Shown here: positions 34,681 to 46,173 of the stretch, one piece after another
Numbering within the stretch: the first letter of the stretch is position 1
Layout of the letters: each line of letters begins with the position of its first letter
NCBI GenBank assembly: GCA_035582835.1
Contig: JAYKAV010001842.1
Span: forward strand, 753,989-817,988
Source of the DNA: Phoebastria nigripes
Taxonomy: Eukaryota; Chordata; Aves; Procellariiformes; Diomedeidae
DNA length: 64,000 nucleotides
Direction of reading: 5' to 3'
Notes under the pieces: model-generated
What the model saw: only the letters and a program-made list of their open reading frames with translations
Told to the model about the DNA's origin: nothing
Databases searched by the model: none
Program-made: the position numbers and the translations under genes

Positions 34681-34890
34681 ATAAAAACGATGCCTCTGTA
34701 AGAGCAGAGCTGTGTCCGAAGGTGATTTCCCAGCATTTGCTCCTGCAGTGACGTAAACAAAGTCTGCATTTGGCTCACTGAACGCAAACAGTTCCTATTT
34801 AAACATAATACTTGGTAGAGAGTGCTCGGGGTAGAGTCCTAGCCGCAGTGAAGACTTTGGGAAAGTTCTCCTCCAACACCAGAGAGGACG

Positions 34891-34986
34891 GTTTTCTCCT
34901 CTTTTTCCTTTCTTTTCCTTTCCTCTTTCTTGTCTTTTTACCTTCTTTTTCTTTTCTCTCTTTTTCTTCCTCTCTTGCCCTTTCCC
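34891..34986. repeat. Polypyrimidine (C/T) tract
   Basis: About 95 bp made almost entirely of C and T on the plus strand (TTTTCCTTTC-type units). A low-complexity tract 200 bp from the GC island. Confidence 0.85.
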
Positions 34987-37900
34987 ATTAAAAAACTAAC
35001 AGCCAAACACAATCCCAGTGAAACCCCATTCATCGCTATCTTTCAGTTACAATAATTGCCGGAGACCGGAAGGGCTCTGTTTCTGTAAAGGNGCAATTAA
35101 TCTAATAGAGGCCTCCACATTAAACACTGGCACGGCACTACCCAAATCAAAAGATACCTGCAAGGCTTGGATGGGCTTTGCTGGCTCCTGTTTGTGTGAA
35201 GATTTGCATAGAGATCAGAGAAGCAGGAAGAGGAGATGGTAAGAAAGCAACAGCTGTGCTGAGAGAAGTGTTGGTCATGCCCTGGCAGTGGTCCTGGGGA
35301 GAAGCTAGGAAAGCAAGCTTTGGGGCTGGCTGTTAGCTGAAGGAGGCTGGAGGCTGCCAGCAAAGGAACAGTTTCCCNCTGCTTGGTTCCTTCCAGCTCC
35401 GGGACAATAGGATTCTGTAAATAGGATGGCAAAAACCTGCTTCCAGCATCACTTTCTTATCCTGCTAGATGCAACCTACCTGGCCCCTAATTGTACCGAA
35501 CTGCTCAGCTCCAAAAGGGCCACCAAGAGACAGAGGAGCAGCCCTTCGCCATGACCACATACCCCATCGGGAGCCCGAACTCCAATCTCCCAACATTTTC
35601 ACCCACTGCTGAACTTGGGCTTTTGACTAACCTCATGGCCAGCGTGACCAGCAGTGAGCTCCTGCCCGGGAGGCTATTTTATTTTGAATAATATAATGAG
35701 TGAAAGAGGAGACATCAGAGACTTGGAAGCAAGTTCTCAGGTCTGTGGATAAATGAGGAAAAATAAGATGTAGATGCAAGCAGCTACGAAGCAACAAACC
35801 ACGGGCATTAAGGTGAAATTCACCCAAGTGTATCAGATCCACGGTTCGATATTTTGATGGTTTTTGTAGGATCCTCAGCACTGGGGTGTGATTACTCTGA
35901 GTGGAGCACCAGGCTGCGTGCAGAGATGTGAGCCAGCATGCAGTTCATTCACTGCTTCCTACTATTCATTCGTGTTCCAGTTCTGTAAACAGCCGAACAG
36001 CAGCAAAGGGAAACGCAGCAATCTGTAAATCTGGGGGTGGGGAGTCACGAGGAGTAGAGTTCAGGTTTTCTGGTGTCAGAAGAAACAGACAGAGGTGCTG
36101 TATGACAGAGCAGGCTGGCTGGAGGATGAAAGAAGCTGCCGAGAGGCTGTCAAAACCCTGGGCCAACACTTTCCCCCTTCCTCTCTGGCAATGCGGTATC
36201 GCAGCCAGAACAAGGAGTGAAGACCTGATGCCTGCAGATGTCATTTGGACAGACACTGGCTCAGGCACGGGTTAGAGGCAGCCGCTCTGCAGCTGGGAGC
36301 AGACGGGAGGGAGAGCAGGGAGGCAACACCGGCAGGAAAGGAGCCATCCTCACCGGCCAGGCCCCTCGCCCCTAGCCAGGGTCGCTGGCTTCAGCAGCGT
36401 TTTTAGACTCTTGCTCCACATCACCCCCTCGTTTACCAGTTCCTGCTCCCCGCAGGCTGTGAGGAGCTTGCTGCCTGCCCCTAAAACACCCGTGCCAAAC
36501 CACGCTGTTGTTTTCACGCCGAGCGGTGCGACACATGGGTTAGTACCACACAACTCTCCACTCTCGCCCCCTGACGACAGCCCATTTCATCAGCCTGTCG
36601 TTTTCCACCACAGATAGACACCATATGAAAACACAGGTGCACNGAGCCTTGCCCAAAATGTCCACACACCCACCTATATCTACCCCCTCAGCCCTTTCCC
36701 CTGCTGCTGGATCACCAAGGCTTTTGTGCACTGAGACACAGCAGAAACCTGCTCTCCAGTCTCCAGGAGCTTCCCTCCCTCGCCCGCTGTTGCTGTTTTG
36801 GGCCTGCTGACAAACGCCCACAGTGCCAGGGGCTCCCCGCTTGTCAGGACAGGACTAGGAACTGTGGGCGTGAGAATTAAAAGGGTGTATTTGTAAGTTA
36901 AAAATAAAACTATTCCTTTTATTTGTGTCTTAACACAGATTCCAAGGCTCCCTGCCCATAGCTGGATGCTAGAAAACACATGCGGGGAAAGGCAGCTGGG
37001 AAAAGAGAGAGCAAGCGAGAGCGTGTGTATCCGCGAAGGGCTGCAGGGAGCAACGAGGGGGGAATTGCCCTTCACAGATCCCCACAGCTGGGCCCACGCT
37101 TCGTCTCTCCCCCAGCGACTTGTGTTTTGTTCACCATCCCTGCGACACACTGCAAAGGGTCCAAAGAAGCGCTCTCAAGGGCTAAACCCCCTTGCATGAC
37201 CCACGAGGGACTTGGGAGACTGACGTCTGGGTCTGCCGTGGACTACCCTGACCCATCTCACATCAGTCAATGCACTTCACCTCTCCGCATCTCATTTGCA
37301 AAAGAGTACAAAACTGTATTGCGGCCCCCCAGAATAAAGATGGCTCTTTATCAGCTCCCTTCTCTCCTGCTGGAGACCATCACCTGCCGGAGTTGAACTC
37401 CTACTTTTTGGTTCCTAAATAAGCCCTAAGACATCTCTAAGATAACAGCTCAGGACCTCAAATTGCTGTGTGTAAGGGCATACACTCCTGAGGAGAAGGG
37501 AGCAGGAGACAAAGGCAAAGGTTTTACTACTAAAAAAGCTTGGGGGTGATTTCCCATCACCATCTCAGGTAGATGAAGGGAGGGGACAACGGTGGCAGGT
37601 AGGGTGTGAGGAGCGCATCCTCCCATCGCTGCCAAGTGTGCGACTCACATCTGTGCAGTTCCAGCACCCAAGAGCAAGGATGGAGCCGTCCTTACAAATA
37701 CCATTCCTGCTTTTTAAGATTCACCCAAAGCACATGGGTACCACAGCACTTCACGGCTCAGACCACCAGGTCAATCCACCCTCAGCTTAATAACATACAC
37801 AGAGGTAAGGAGAGGCTAGAGGGGAGGGTTCAGCCATAGGAGGAATTTGGACCAGCAACCTCCATCAGGCCACTGCTTTAGGATAACAGATTTGAGCTCT

Positions 37901-39254
37901 GTGCTGAATCCCTTTGCGTAGGTAAAGCGGAAAGGCATGAGTCCTAGCAGTAATTTGGCTAGCTGGCTTGAACTGCAAAGTCCAACTTGCCTGGCCATGC
38001 GTAGAAAGAGAGATCTAGGGACGGACCTGGTTGGCAGGGACTGTGCTCGGTAGTAAAGGAAAAGGATTTATCATAGAGCTCATTAGAAAACATCTGGGCT
38101 CAGCAAATGACCTGGAATGCGACTCGGCAGCGGGGCGCTCCTCTCTTCCCGAGTCCCGAGAATGCGAGCTCCCGCAGGGTAAGACTCGAGCCAGCTGTTT
38201 CCTCTAATCCCATCAGCCTTCCCTTCGACAGGGGTCCAAATGCTCGGCGAGCAGGAGAGAACGAGAAAGTCCCGTTCCCTCCCCTTGGTGACTGGGATTA
38301 GTGGTTTCTCTGTAGTGCCGTGCCAATGCATTTTGGGGCCCTGGGGCAGCAGTAAAAAAAATGTACCCCTCCCATCTCTGAGCAAGTCNAAGTGTGTTTA
38401 ATCACTTTATTTTCCACCTTGCCCAATCGCTCCCTGCTCCCAGGCACTCTAGGCCCCTTCGTCCCTCCCTCCCTCNCTTCCCCAGCAACTCAGGTCATGC
38501 AAAATCCTCTCCTATTAAGTTCATGTCTGCAGGGGCAGTTTCTATCAGGGAGGGCTGGGAAGAAGCTGTGGGCTTCATTTGCAGGTGCCCTCTTCCCTAC
38601 GAGTTCAAAGTTTTTTTCTTTCTACTTCAAAAATACCAGTTTCCTCCAACTCCATTACAACCGGCTAAATCCCCTCTGATAACCATCTTATTTTCTGCTG
38701 CACAACTTCCCCCTGCTGCAATCGCTCAGAACCTCTTATTATATTAATTATTTTTCTTGCAGCACTGCCTGAAGGCCCCAGCCAAGCTCAGGGCCTCGTC
38801 ACAATAGGTGCTTGTATGTGTTTAGAGACAGTTCTGGCACCGAAGCGCCTACAAACTGTCAACCAGCAGTACAAACTTAGAACATACACATGTGTGCAGG
38901 GAACATTTTGCACATTACCGAAAGGAAACCAGCACCCGCCTGAAACGGGGTGACTCAGCCCAGAGCAATATTGCACTGCCGTTGCATAGGAAGAGGCTCA
39001 CGCACAAACTCTCCGGCCTGAAAGAAAAGCACCCAAAATCAGAAGTCTCAAAGCACCAGTTTCTGAAGTCCTGCTACTGCAAGAGAGCGTCAGCATTTTT
39101 TTAAATGAGGGTAACAGAGAAAAAAGAATGTATATATGTATTCGCTAACAGATTAAACTCCTCTGCTCCCATTCCCCCCGCCTTACAGAAGACAAATGCA
39201 AATATAATCCTTAAGGTGATAACATGATTTTCATATTTTAGAGGGTGTGGTTCA

Positions 39255-39480
39255 TAAAATCATAGAAATGTGGGACCCTGAGAAATCTGCTTTCATTGCC
39301 TCCCTCTCCTCCTGCCCCAAAGCAGGATCGTGATTTTTGAGTTTGTGAAGCAGACAATACTATTGCAGCTGATGAGGAACTGAATGCAACTGGCCAGGGG
39401 TCTTAGCTTATCACTGCTTTCTTGAACATGCCGAGCGATCTGTGCTAGCACTGGACCAATTTTTCATCATTCTGGTTTTA
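39255..39480 (-). repeat. Old CR1-like fragment (antisense)
   Basis: It begins AAAATCATAGAAATGTGGGA, resembling the antisense start of CR1 elements. A diverged stretch follows with CCCCAAAGCAGGATC and, farther on, 'ctagcactggaccaat'. The middle is badly eroded, so the end is approximate. Confidence 0.45.
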
Positions 39481-40594
39481 ATTTTGGTAACAGGGACTGC
39501 CTCAGGGGCTGCTCCCATGTATGATAAGAGTTAACGTTGAAGCCTCAGTTAAATAATTATAGGCTCATCTTGTGCTCAGAGGAGTCACAATGACCTTCTC
39601 TCTATCTGTCAGCCTACCTCTATTTATACCTAATATGGATATAAAATCCACAACTTAGCAGATAGTAAACGAGAGCCTCCCACAAGCATGTCGCCTACTA
39701 GGATGCTCCCAAAGATTTAAGGGAATTATTTCTCAGGCCTTAAAAGAACCTGGTAAATTCACTTTCTCTGTTCTGTCTGACGTGGTGCAGACAGCAGGAC
39801 TATGTGGACTTTCCCATAACGTCCTTCCAGCGCACCTCCAGTCCTAGCCCACAAACAGTCCTGCAGTTCCAGCCCCAGGCTTCCATCCATCATTCAAAGA
39901 TGCATTTATTGACATACGAAATACCCCAACTCTCAACAGATTATCTACGAAACCATGTAATCTTCAGAGAGAATTAAACAAAAACCGGGCCCCGGGCCCA
40001 GAAAAAGGAGTGGGGGGGAAGCACACACCATCAGCCATTCCCTCAAACAAAACCAGGGAAAACAGTCCAAAAGGGAGGAGCTGGAAGAACAAAGCAGCAA
40101 TGATCGGCATAGTAATAGGTTGTCTTACATCTGAGAACCACACCAGGGACACCTTCAGGGACTGTCTAACAAACAGGGTCCTTGAGATAAAAAAATTCTG
40201 CATTTAGTTCATACCAGATTAAGCCATGGGACAGAGAACAGGAACACTGCAGTCAACGTTTATGGCCTTAGAAGTTTAAGAGAATTTATGGCCAACAAGA
40301 ACAGTTAGATCATCTGATATGAATCCATGTGTGTTACAGGTCATTTGATTTCACCCAGTCACTCCCAGGTGGAGCACAGTAACTTGCATTTAAGACACCA
40401 AGAGTTGAAAAATCCACCCATTCCTCCACTAGCTTATCCCAGTCTCTCTGCTTATAATTCAGCGCCTCACTGCTCGTCTGCATGGGTCAAGCTTCGGCCT
40501 CCAGCCATTGCTTCTCATTACACCTCTCCCTGTTAGCAGCAAACCCTTCAGTTCCTGGGTCTTCGTAACTCCTAAGTCCTTGCAATCCCTAGGT

Positions 40595-40805
40595 ATGATC
40601 AGCATTTCTTGCGCCTCAATGTCGAACTTTACATTTGACTATATCAAAATCTACATTGCTCCATTTTCTTTTTCATTTACATAGCATCCCACCAAATAGC
40701 AATTATTCATCTGCCACCATTTTTATATTTACTTCCAGATAATTAATGAAAATTACAGATAATACAAAGCATTATACTGATTCCTGCGGGACATATGGCA
40801 CCCAC
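40595..40805 (-). repeat. CR1/L3-like LINE fragment (antisense)
   Basis: The blocks come in the expected order: GTCGAACTTTACATTTGACT, 'ttattcatctgcca', CCAGATAATTAATGAAAATT and TACTGATTCCTGCGGGACAT. These correspond to a widespread amniote CR1/L3-like LINE 3' region in antisense (the 'aggtcattaataaa...gatccctgcgggac' pattern). Identified by eye. Confidence 0.6.
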
Positions 40806-41307
40806 AGACCCCAGAGTGCCATTGTTTTGCAAATCAGACATGGAGCCATCAGGACATGAAATGATTTTCTTCTCCTGTGGCCTCAGTCAACCTTTGAACC
40901 TCGAAAGAGGCTGCTAAAGAGAGAGATGATACAACCCACGGCAGTTACCTTCAGCCTAAGCCTCTTTTCCCCTTACTCCATTGATAACTACAGCCCTTTC
41001 TCCCTTACTGCGCTGTGCTATAGAACGTTGTCCTGGAGAGAAGGCACAGGAGTTTGGTGACAGAGAAGCAGGTGACCAGAAGAAATGAAAGGGTGGATAA
41101 GAAAGTGCAGAAATACTCCCCTTTCCACAGCACACCTTTACCTTGTTATTCCAGCACCTTCAAAGAGCAGAAGCCAAAGTATTTTGTGAACTGTGGAGTG
41201 GGATTCAACCCAGCGCAGACGGGTGGTGTCCCACAATATACGCTAGCTGACTGTACAGAGCTGAATTTTACCNGGGAATGAAGTAGGTCTTAAAGCCATG
41301 ACCAAGT

Positions 41308-41358
41308 GGGGAGAATATCACCATTTCCATTTTACAGGGGAGAAAACTGAGGTGCTGT
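41308..41358 (-). repeat. MIR core fragment (antisense)
   Basis: TTTCCATTTTACAGGGGAGA followed by AAACTGAGGTGCTG is close to the antisense MIR core 'cattttacagatgaggaaactgaggc'. Only the core is preserved. Confidence 0.55.
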
Positions 41359-42839
41359 CTATCACAACTGGACTCCTAAATCCTCAGGGAATGCATGGCT
41401 CATGGGATTAGTAATGGTTTTGGGTTAAGCTGTTAGTCACTACTAACAACTTCAAGTGCAGCACCAAGGGGGAGGAAGAATACCCTCTAAAACTTTTTAA
41501 AAGAGACACACTCCCTCTTACAACAGATTTATGAACTGAATTTGAACTGATAAGGGCATGACCTTTTCTAGGAAGGGGCATGCACTCCTAACCCAGAGCT
41601 GGAGTCTTTACAAGCACTACCAATAAAGACTATAGATGAAGAGTGATTTATTAGTCACCGACAACTTTCTCAGCATCTTTATAAGCTACAGGAGGTGGGT
41701 ATCCACCACCACGAGGAACATCCAGCTCTAAATAGCTAGCAGTGCTGTACAGCTAAGTGCTGACAGCCAGAAGTCACAAGAGAAACAGCGATCCACAGCT
41801 GAATTTCCATAAACTATGTTCACATTTAGTTTCAATCTCAGTTAAGCATTTCACTGTGGGTGGGCTATAGGCTGGACTCTCAGAGCAGTTAAGACATAGT
41901 ACGCATTGCATACAGCTGCCTACTGGAGCTGGCGTGCCAAAATTTGCACCAGTCCCATTTACAAAGGCAGGGGTGGGGTGGGAGATGAGGGAAAAGTTTG
42001 TTTATTTCTTACTGTCGGGATGTGTGTGGTAGGGGGGAAAAGCAACAAAACCCAGCCAGCTCAGAGCAAAAGGAAGGGTCAGCAATGCCTCGCTGAAAAA
42101 AGCGGTTTTCCTAGCAGGTCACTGATCACGTGTTCCCCAGCTCTGCCACTAGCCTCTCCCTTCTAGCTAAAGCATAAGAGCTATACCTCATGGTAGGTCA
42201 CTACCACAACCACCACAGTCTCCTTTAGTCCACTCATGCACCCACTGCTTGCATTTGCAAACAAGCACCTTTGTGATTTCTTTTGCATTGCTCCAAGAAC
42301 TCGGAGGGAACCCGGTAAAAATATCTGGAAAACCAATTCCTTCTCCTTTGGAGAATCATCCGTGTGAACCCTCTGGAAAAGTTGAGTTAATGCCATCACT
42401 GCGGTGTTTCCGCTACTGGAATGATACTGCCTCCTCGATATCCTCCCTCTATCTCCATCTGTTACCTAAGTTCATATTTAAGGTAGATCTACTAAGGCAG
42501 TGACTATCTTCTGGTATTATGCTTATGTTATTCCTAACACAGCAGTGTCCTATTCCATGAGATGCAAAGAACTGGTAATACATTTCAATATTTTCTCTCC
42601 TTATCAGATTCAGATTTACACCAAAGTCAATATTGAGGATGTCAGTGTTTTACACCTATTAGTGATTCTATAAGCAATCACCTCCTGGACAATAAAACAG
42701 AATTCCTGACTTATCAGAGATTTGCCATTAAGAATTTGGGGCAATTTGAGGATAGCAAATGGTTGCAGAACATACCCTTCTGGAGTCTCCCAGACTATGA
42801 AGTGGGCAGCCTTCCCCTGAGACTCCATGACCTGCCAAG

Positions 42840-43130
42840 TGAAAAAACAGTCAGAAAGGACAGCTGATTGAGTCCATGGCTCAAGACTCAAATTAGAGTC
42901 CCAGCTGCATGCCACATTCCCTCCAAGACTTATCACTGACCTTGGCTGCAGCTTCTCCCATCTTTAAAATGGGAATTATAAACCTTTCTACCTCCCTTAA
43001 TCCCATCTGTTTAGTTTGTAAATTCTCCAGGGCAAAGACTGGTTTTTATTTGTGTGTACAGCACCACATACAGCAAGGTCCCGATCTTGGCTAAGGCTCC
43101 TGGGCTTGATTGAAATACAAAGAAATGACG
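42840..43130 (+). repeat. Nearly full-length MIR-type SINE
   Basis: Several blocks follow the MIR order on the plus strand: a head with 'gagtccatggctcaagactc..agagtcccagctgc', then CACTGACCTTGGCTGCAGCT, the core TTTAAAATGGGAATTATAAA, 'tacctccctt', and a tail with 'ttgtaaattctccagggcaaagactgg', TGTACAGCACCACATACAGC and 'aatacaaa'. The tail matches the variant common in sauropsids. It is diverged, so it is old. Confidence 0.65.
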
Positions 43131-45953
43131 GTATCTTGATCAAACATGAAGAACTCAGATAAACAATAGAAAAGCAGCTTGATATTTTTTTTTCCTGCAG
43201 TCTCTGCTTTTCCGTGACTTGTTTATTCATCTCAAAGCCTCAGCAGACATCTAATCAAGCTGTTAAGAGTCAGATTTGTGGCCAGTGAAGCACTTAGGGA
43301 GTTGTTAAACGTTCAAAAACAGTTCTATTCAGCAAACAGCTGCTGCTTTTTTTTTTTTCCCTTCTCCTAGATAGCGGTATGGTTTCTTTACTCACTGTAT
43401 ACTCACCATTTTCCTATTAAAATTGCATCGGGGTGATACAGTAACTTCTCCACTAAAAGGTCTCATTAAATTTTGGGTAGGGACACCTGACTTTTTTAGG
43501 CCTATCTTGTTTGCACTTTTTGGTACTGATTCAAATCACGCTACAGTTAGACGAAGCAATGATTTCAGCAGGCTTAAGAAAGAAGGAAAAATGTGATAGT
43601 TTCCAGATGAGTGTATTATACTAAATTTAACATGCCTTTTGGTACTTAGAATTTCCACTTTTCCCCCTTCCATTTATGTAATTAGAAATCAAGCAGCAGG
43701 AAACCGTTCCTATTCCAACCTCAGTTGGGAACAGTATGGTCTCATTCCCATAGAGGGAAACAGGAGACTTGTCCTCACAAGGAGATACTTTGCACAGCTT
43801 ACATGGACAGGTTCAAAAATAGGTTTTGAATAATACAACTTTAATTAAACCAAAACAAATACAGGCCCATTATGTGCTAGTTATATATGCATATATATCT
43901 CTCTCAACACAAAAAACAAGAAGCAAGGCAGCTGTGAAAATCAAAAATATTAAATTCTTACCCCACTTAAAGAACAGTGGCAAAATTTAAATTCCACTTT
44001 TCAGAGTAAAATTGTGCAATTTTTCCACACTCACCCTAGTGAATTTTGTATTAAATGAGCAAGAACTTTTCTTCTGATTATTCTCACTCTAGCAATAAAT
44101 GACATATTGTCAATGGATATCTACAAGGGTACCCTCTGAGTTCCAGGGCCAGAAGAACCACCTGATCACGGGTCACAGTAGATCATATTAAGTAACAATT
44201 AACTCTAAGAAGTCATATTTGAACTAAAGCAGAGCATACCAGGGCAGGATAACTCATTACCAGGGGCACTAAATAAAAATGGAACCCATCATCACGGCCC
44301 AAATGACACAGCGCTAGCTAAAGCTTTTTCTGCATGTTGACAGTCGTTATATTCAGAGCATTGCTACCGCTTTTGGTTCTCCTGTTTCTTACCCAGGTTG
44401 ATGCTCTTCTCTCCAGCTGAACCCACTGGCTCACCAGACTGCTAGCATCGCAGCACACACACACAGAACTCAATAAAAACATTTTCCAAACCACAGAGGA
44501 GCTATGGCTCCAAAGTACATAGTTCAAATTAAAAATTGGGGCCAGATAAAATGATTCAAAATTGGGAAGAAAGAAAGAGATCCTGTTTCCAATAAGCTGT
44601 TTTGACCTGACTGATGAATGCAGTCCAGCAAGGGAGGTGGAAAAACAAGGACATGCTCAAGCAATGGTCCTGGATGGTATCATGCTTTGACAGTCTTTAA
44701 TGCTGCTCTGGCATTAAAGCTATTTTATTTCACAAGTCCGTTGCTCTAGGCAAGCTCTTCAGCTTCTGTTGACTCTGGGCACAGCTCAACATGCTTCTTC
44801 AGTGTGCAAGATCCACACACAAGCACCCAGGGGGATGTGGGGGTGCAGGACTGCTGTAGCACCCAGACCCAATCGCAGTCCCATTGCTCAGTAAGATAAG
44901 GAGCTTCTCAAGCTCTCTGATCTCAGAAGACTGCCCCGCAGTCCATCCCCTTCCTTTTTTGGCATGGTTTAAAAAACAAATATTGCGCAACTTGTTTTCC
45001 ATTGTGTTTTCCTTTCTGGAGAGGAATTTTTTTGTCACACTTCCATCTGCCAGCGCTCACCATGCAGCAGAACAGGCTTTCGATAAAGGAAAGCTCCATA
45101 TCAATCTATACCATTCCCTTTCTGTCTCAGGAGACGTGCATTTACATCTTGTGCTATATGGACAATATGCAGCAAGCATGGGAGAAAGAAAAGAGGTCCT
45201 TGAGAGACATCTCAATAGCTAGAAAATTGTGCTGAGTAAATAAGTGGTGAAGACAATCTCTCGAGTCAGGAGAAGAGCAGTAGACAACATGCCAACAAGT
45301 AATTACACGGACTGGGGTAAATGAAAAGTAGAAGGGAATACTTGGACCAGTGACTTGCCAAGGTAATAAAGAGCTTTAAATATTTGTGACCCATTCCCAG
45401 ACACTGAAACCTATATGTTCTCCCACAGAAGGGGGGTGAAAAAACAATCAACCTAAAAGGTAAGCTCAGAGCCAGATGGCATGTGCATCTGTTTAATTNG
45501 CCCACTATCCTGGGAAGTTTCAAACTTGGGTCACTCCATGACTCAAAGCTAGAAGAGACAGCACTGGCTAGCTGCATCAGTCACACAGTTAGGATTTGCC
45601 CTTTTGGATTCTGCCTCTTTGGAGAGGACAAAATTCCAATTTTAAAGGGCAACTGTACAAACAGGACACAGGAGTATTTATATTCCTCTCCAAACACCGG
45701 CACAAGCAGCAGGGGTCTAGTGTGTGATTTATGACGTGGGAATGCTTCTTTGAACTGTATGTTAGATGGGGGTTGCCTTTCCAGAGTGGAGAGGAACATA
45801 CGACAGCTGTCTTTTCTGAAGAGCTCTCACAGTGGCTTTTACCCAGTGGTCACAGCTGCTAGGTACTCAAAATGAAGTCCTCTCCTTCCATTCTCTCTCT
45901 CACTCACATACAAAGTCAACACACCAGAGAAGGCCATTTTTCTTTTATTTATT

Positions 45954-45963
45954 TCCCAGAAGA
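45954..45963 (-). terminator. MICOS10: MICOS10 poly(A) signal
   Basis: Two overlapping AATAAA hexamers on the minus strand, about 205 bp beyond the stop codon. A strong GT-rich element follows downstream (CTGGTGTGTTGACTTTGTAT then GTGAGTGAG). The hexamer and downstream element together make a good cleavage site. Confidence 0.65.
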
Positions 45964-46164
45964 GCTCTTCCTTGCACTTTCCAGACATGATACAAAACAA
46001 GCAACAGAACTTTGTTTCATGTACAGAAACAGTTTGTTGGAGTATAAAGAGTTACTGGTGATCGTTACTGAAGAATGTTGGCTTATTCCAGGGGCACTTC
46101 AGTATTCCTGAGGAATAATCATTGATTTCTCCTTCCTTCCCACTGGGATAGTCTCAGTCATTAG
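45964..46164 (-). other. MICOS10: MICOS10 3'UTR
   Basis: About 200 bp between the stop codon and the tandem AATAAA. The length assumes that this first signal is used. Confidence 0.5.
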
Positions 46165-46173
46165 TCACTGTTC
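46165..46173 (-). CDS. MICOS10: MICOS10 coding exon 4 (Glu-Gln-stop)
   Basis: The terminal exon contributes only Glu, Gln and the TGA stop, after the acceptor GCTTTACAG with a good pyrimidine tract. Human ends KEQEQ, so this species is one Glu-Gln unit shorter or the human one is longer. The assignment rests on the acceptor, phase 0, the KEQ match and the poly(A) signal 200 bp on. Confidence 0.75.
   Translation of the reverse strand, partial: EQ

Larger units (their letters stand above)
34990..45940. other. MICOS10-NBL1 intergenic region
   Basis: About 11 kb between the GC island and the MICOS10 poly(A) signal. It contains CR1/L3-like and MIR-like fragments (39.3, 40.6, 41.3 and 42.8-43.1 kb). 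No coding exon is supported. In human, readthrough transcripts cross the matching interval. Confidence 0.55.
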
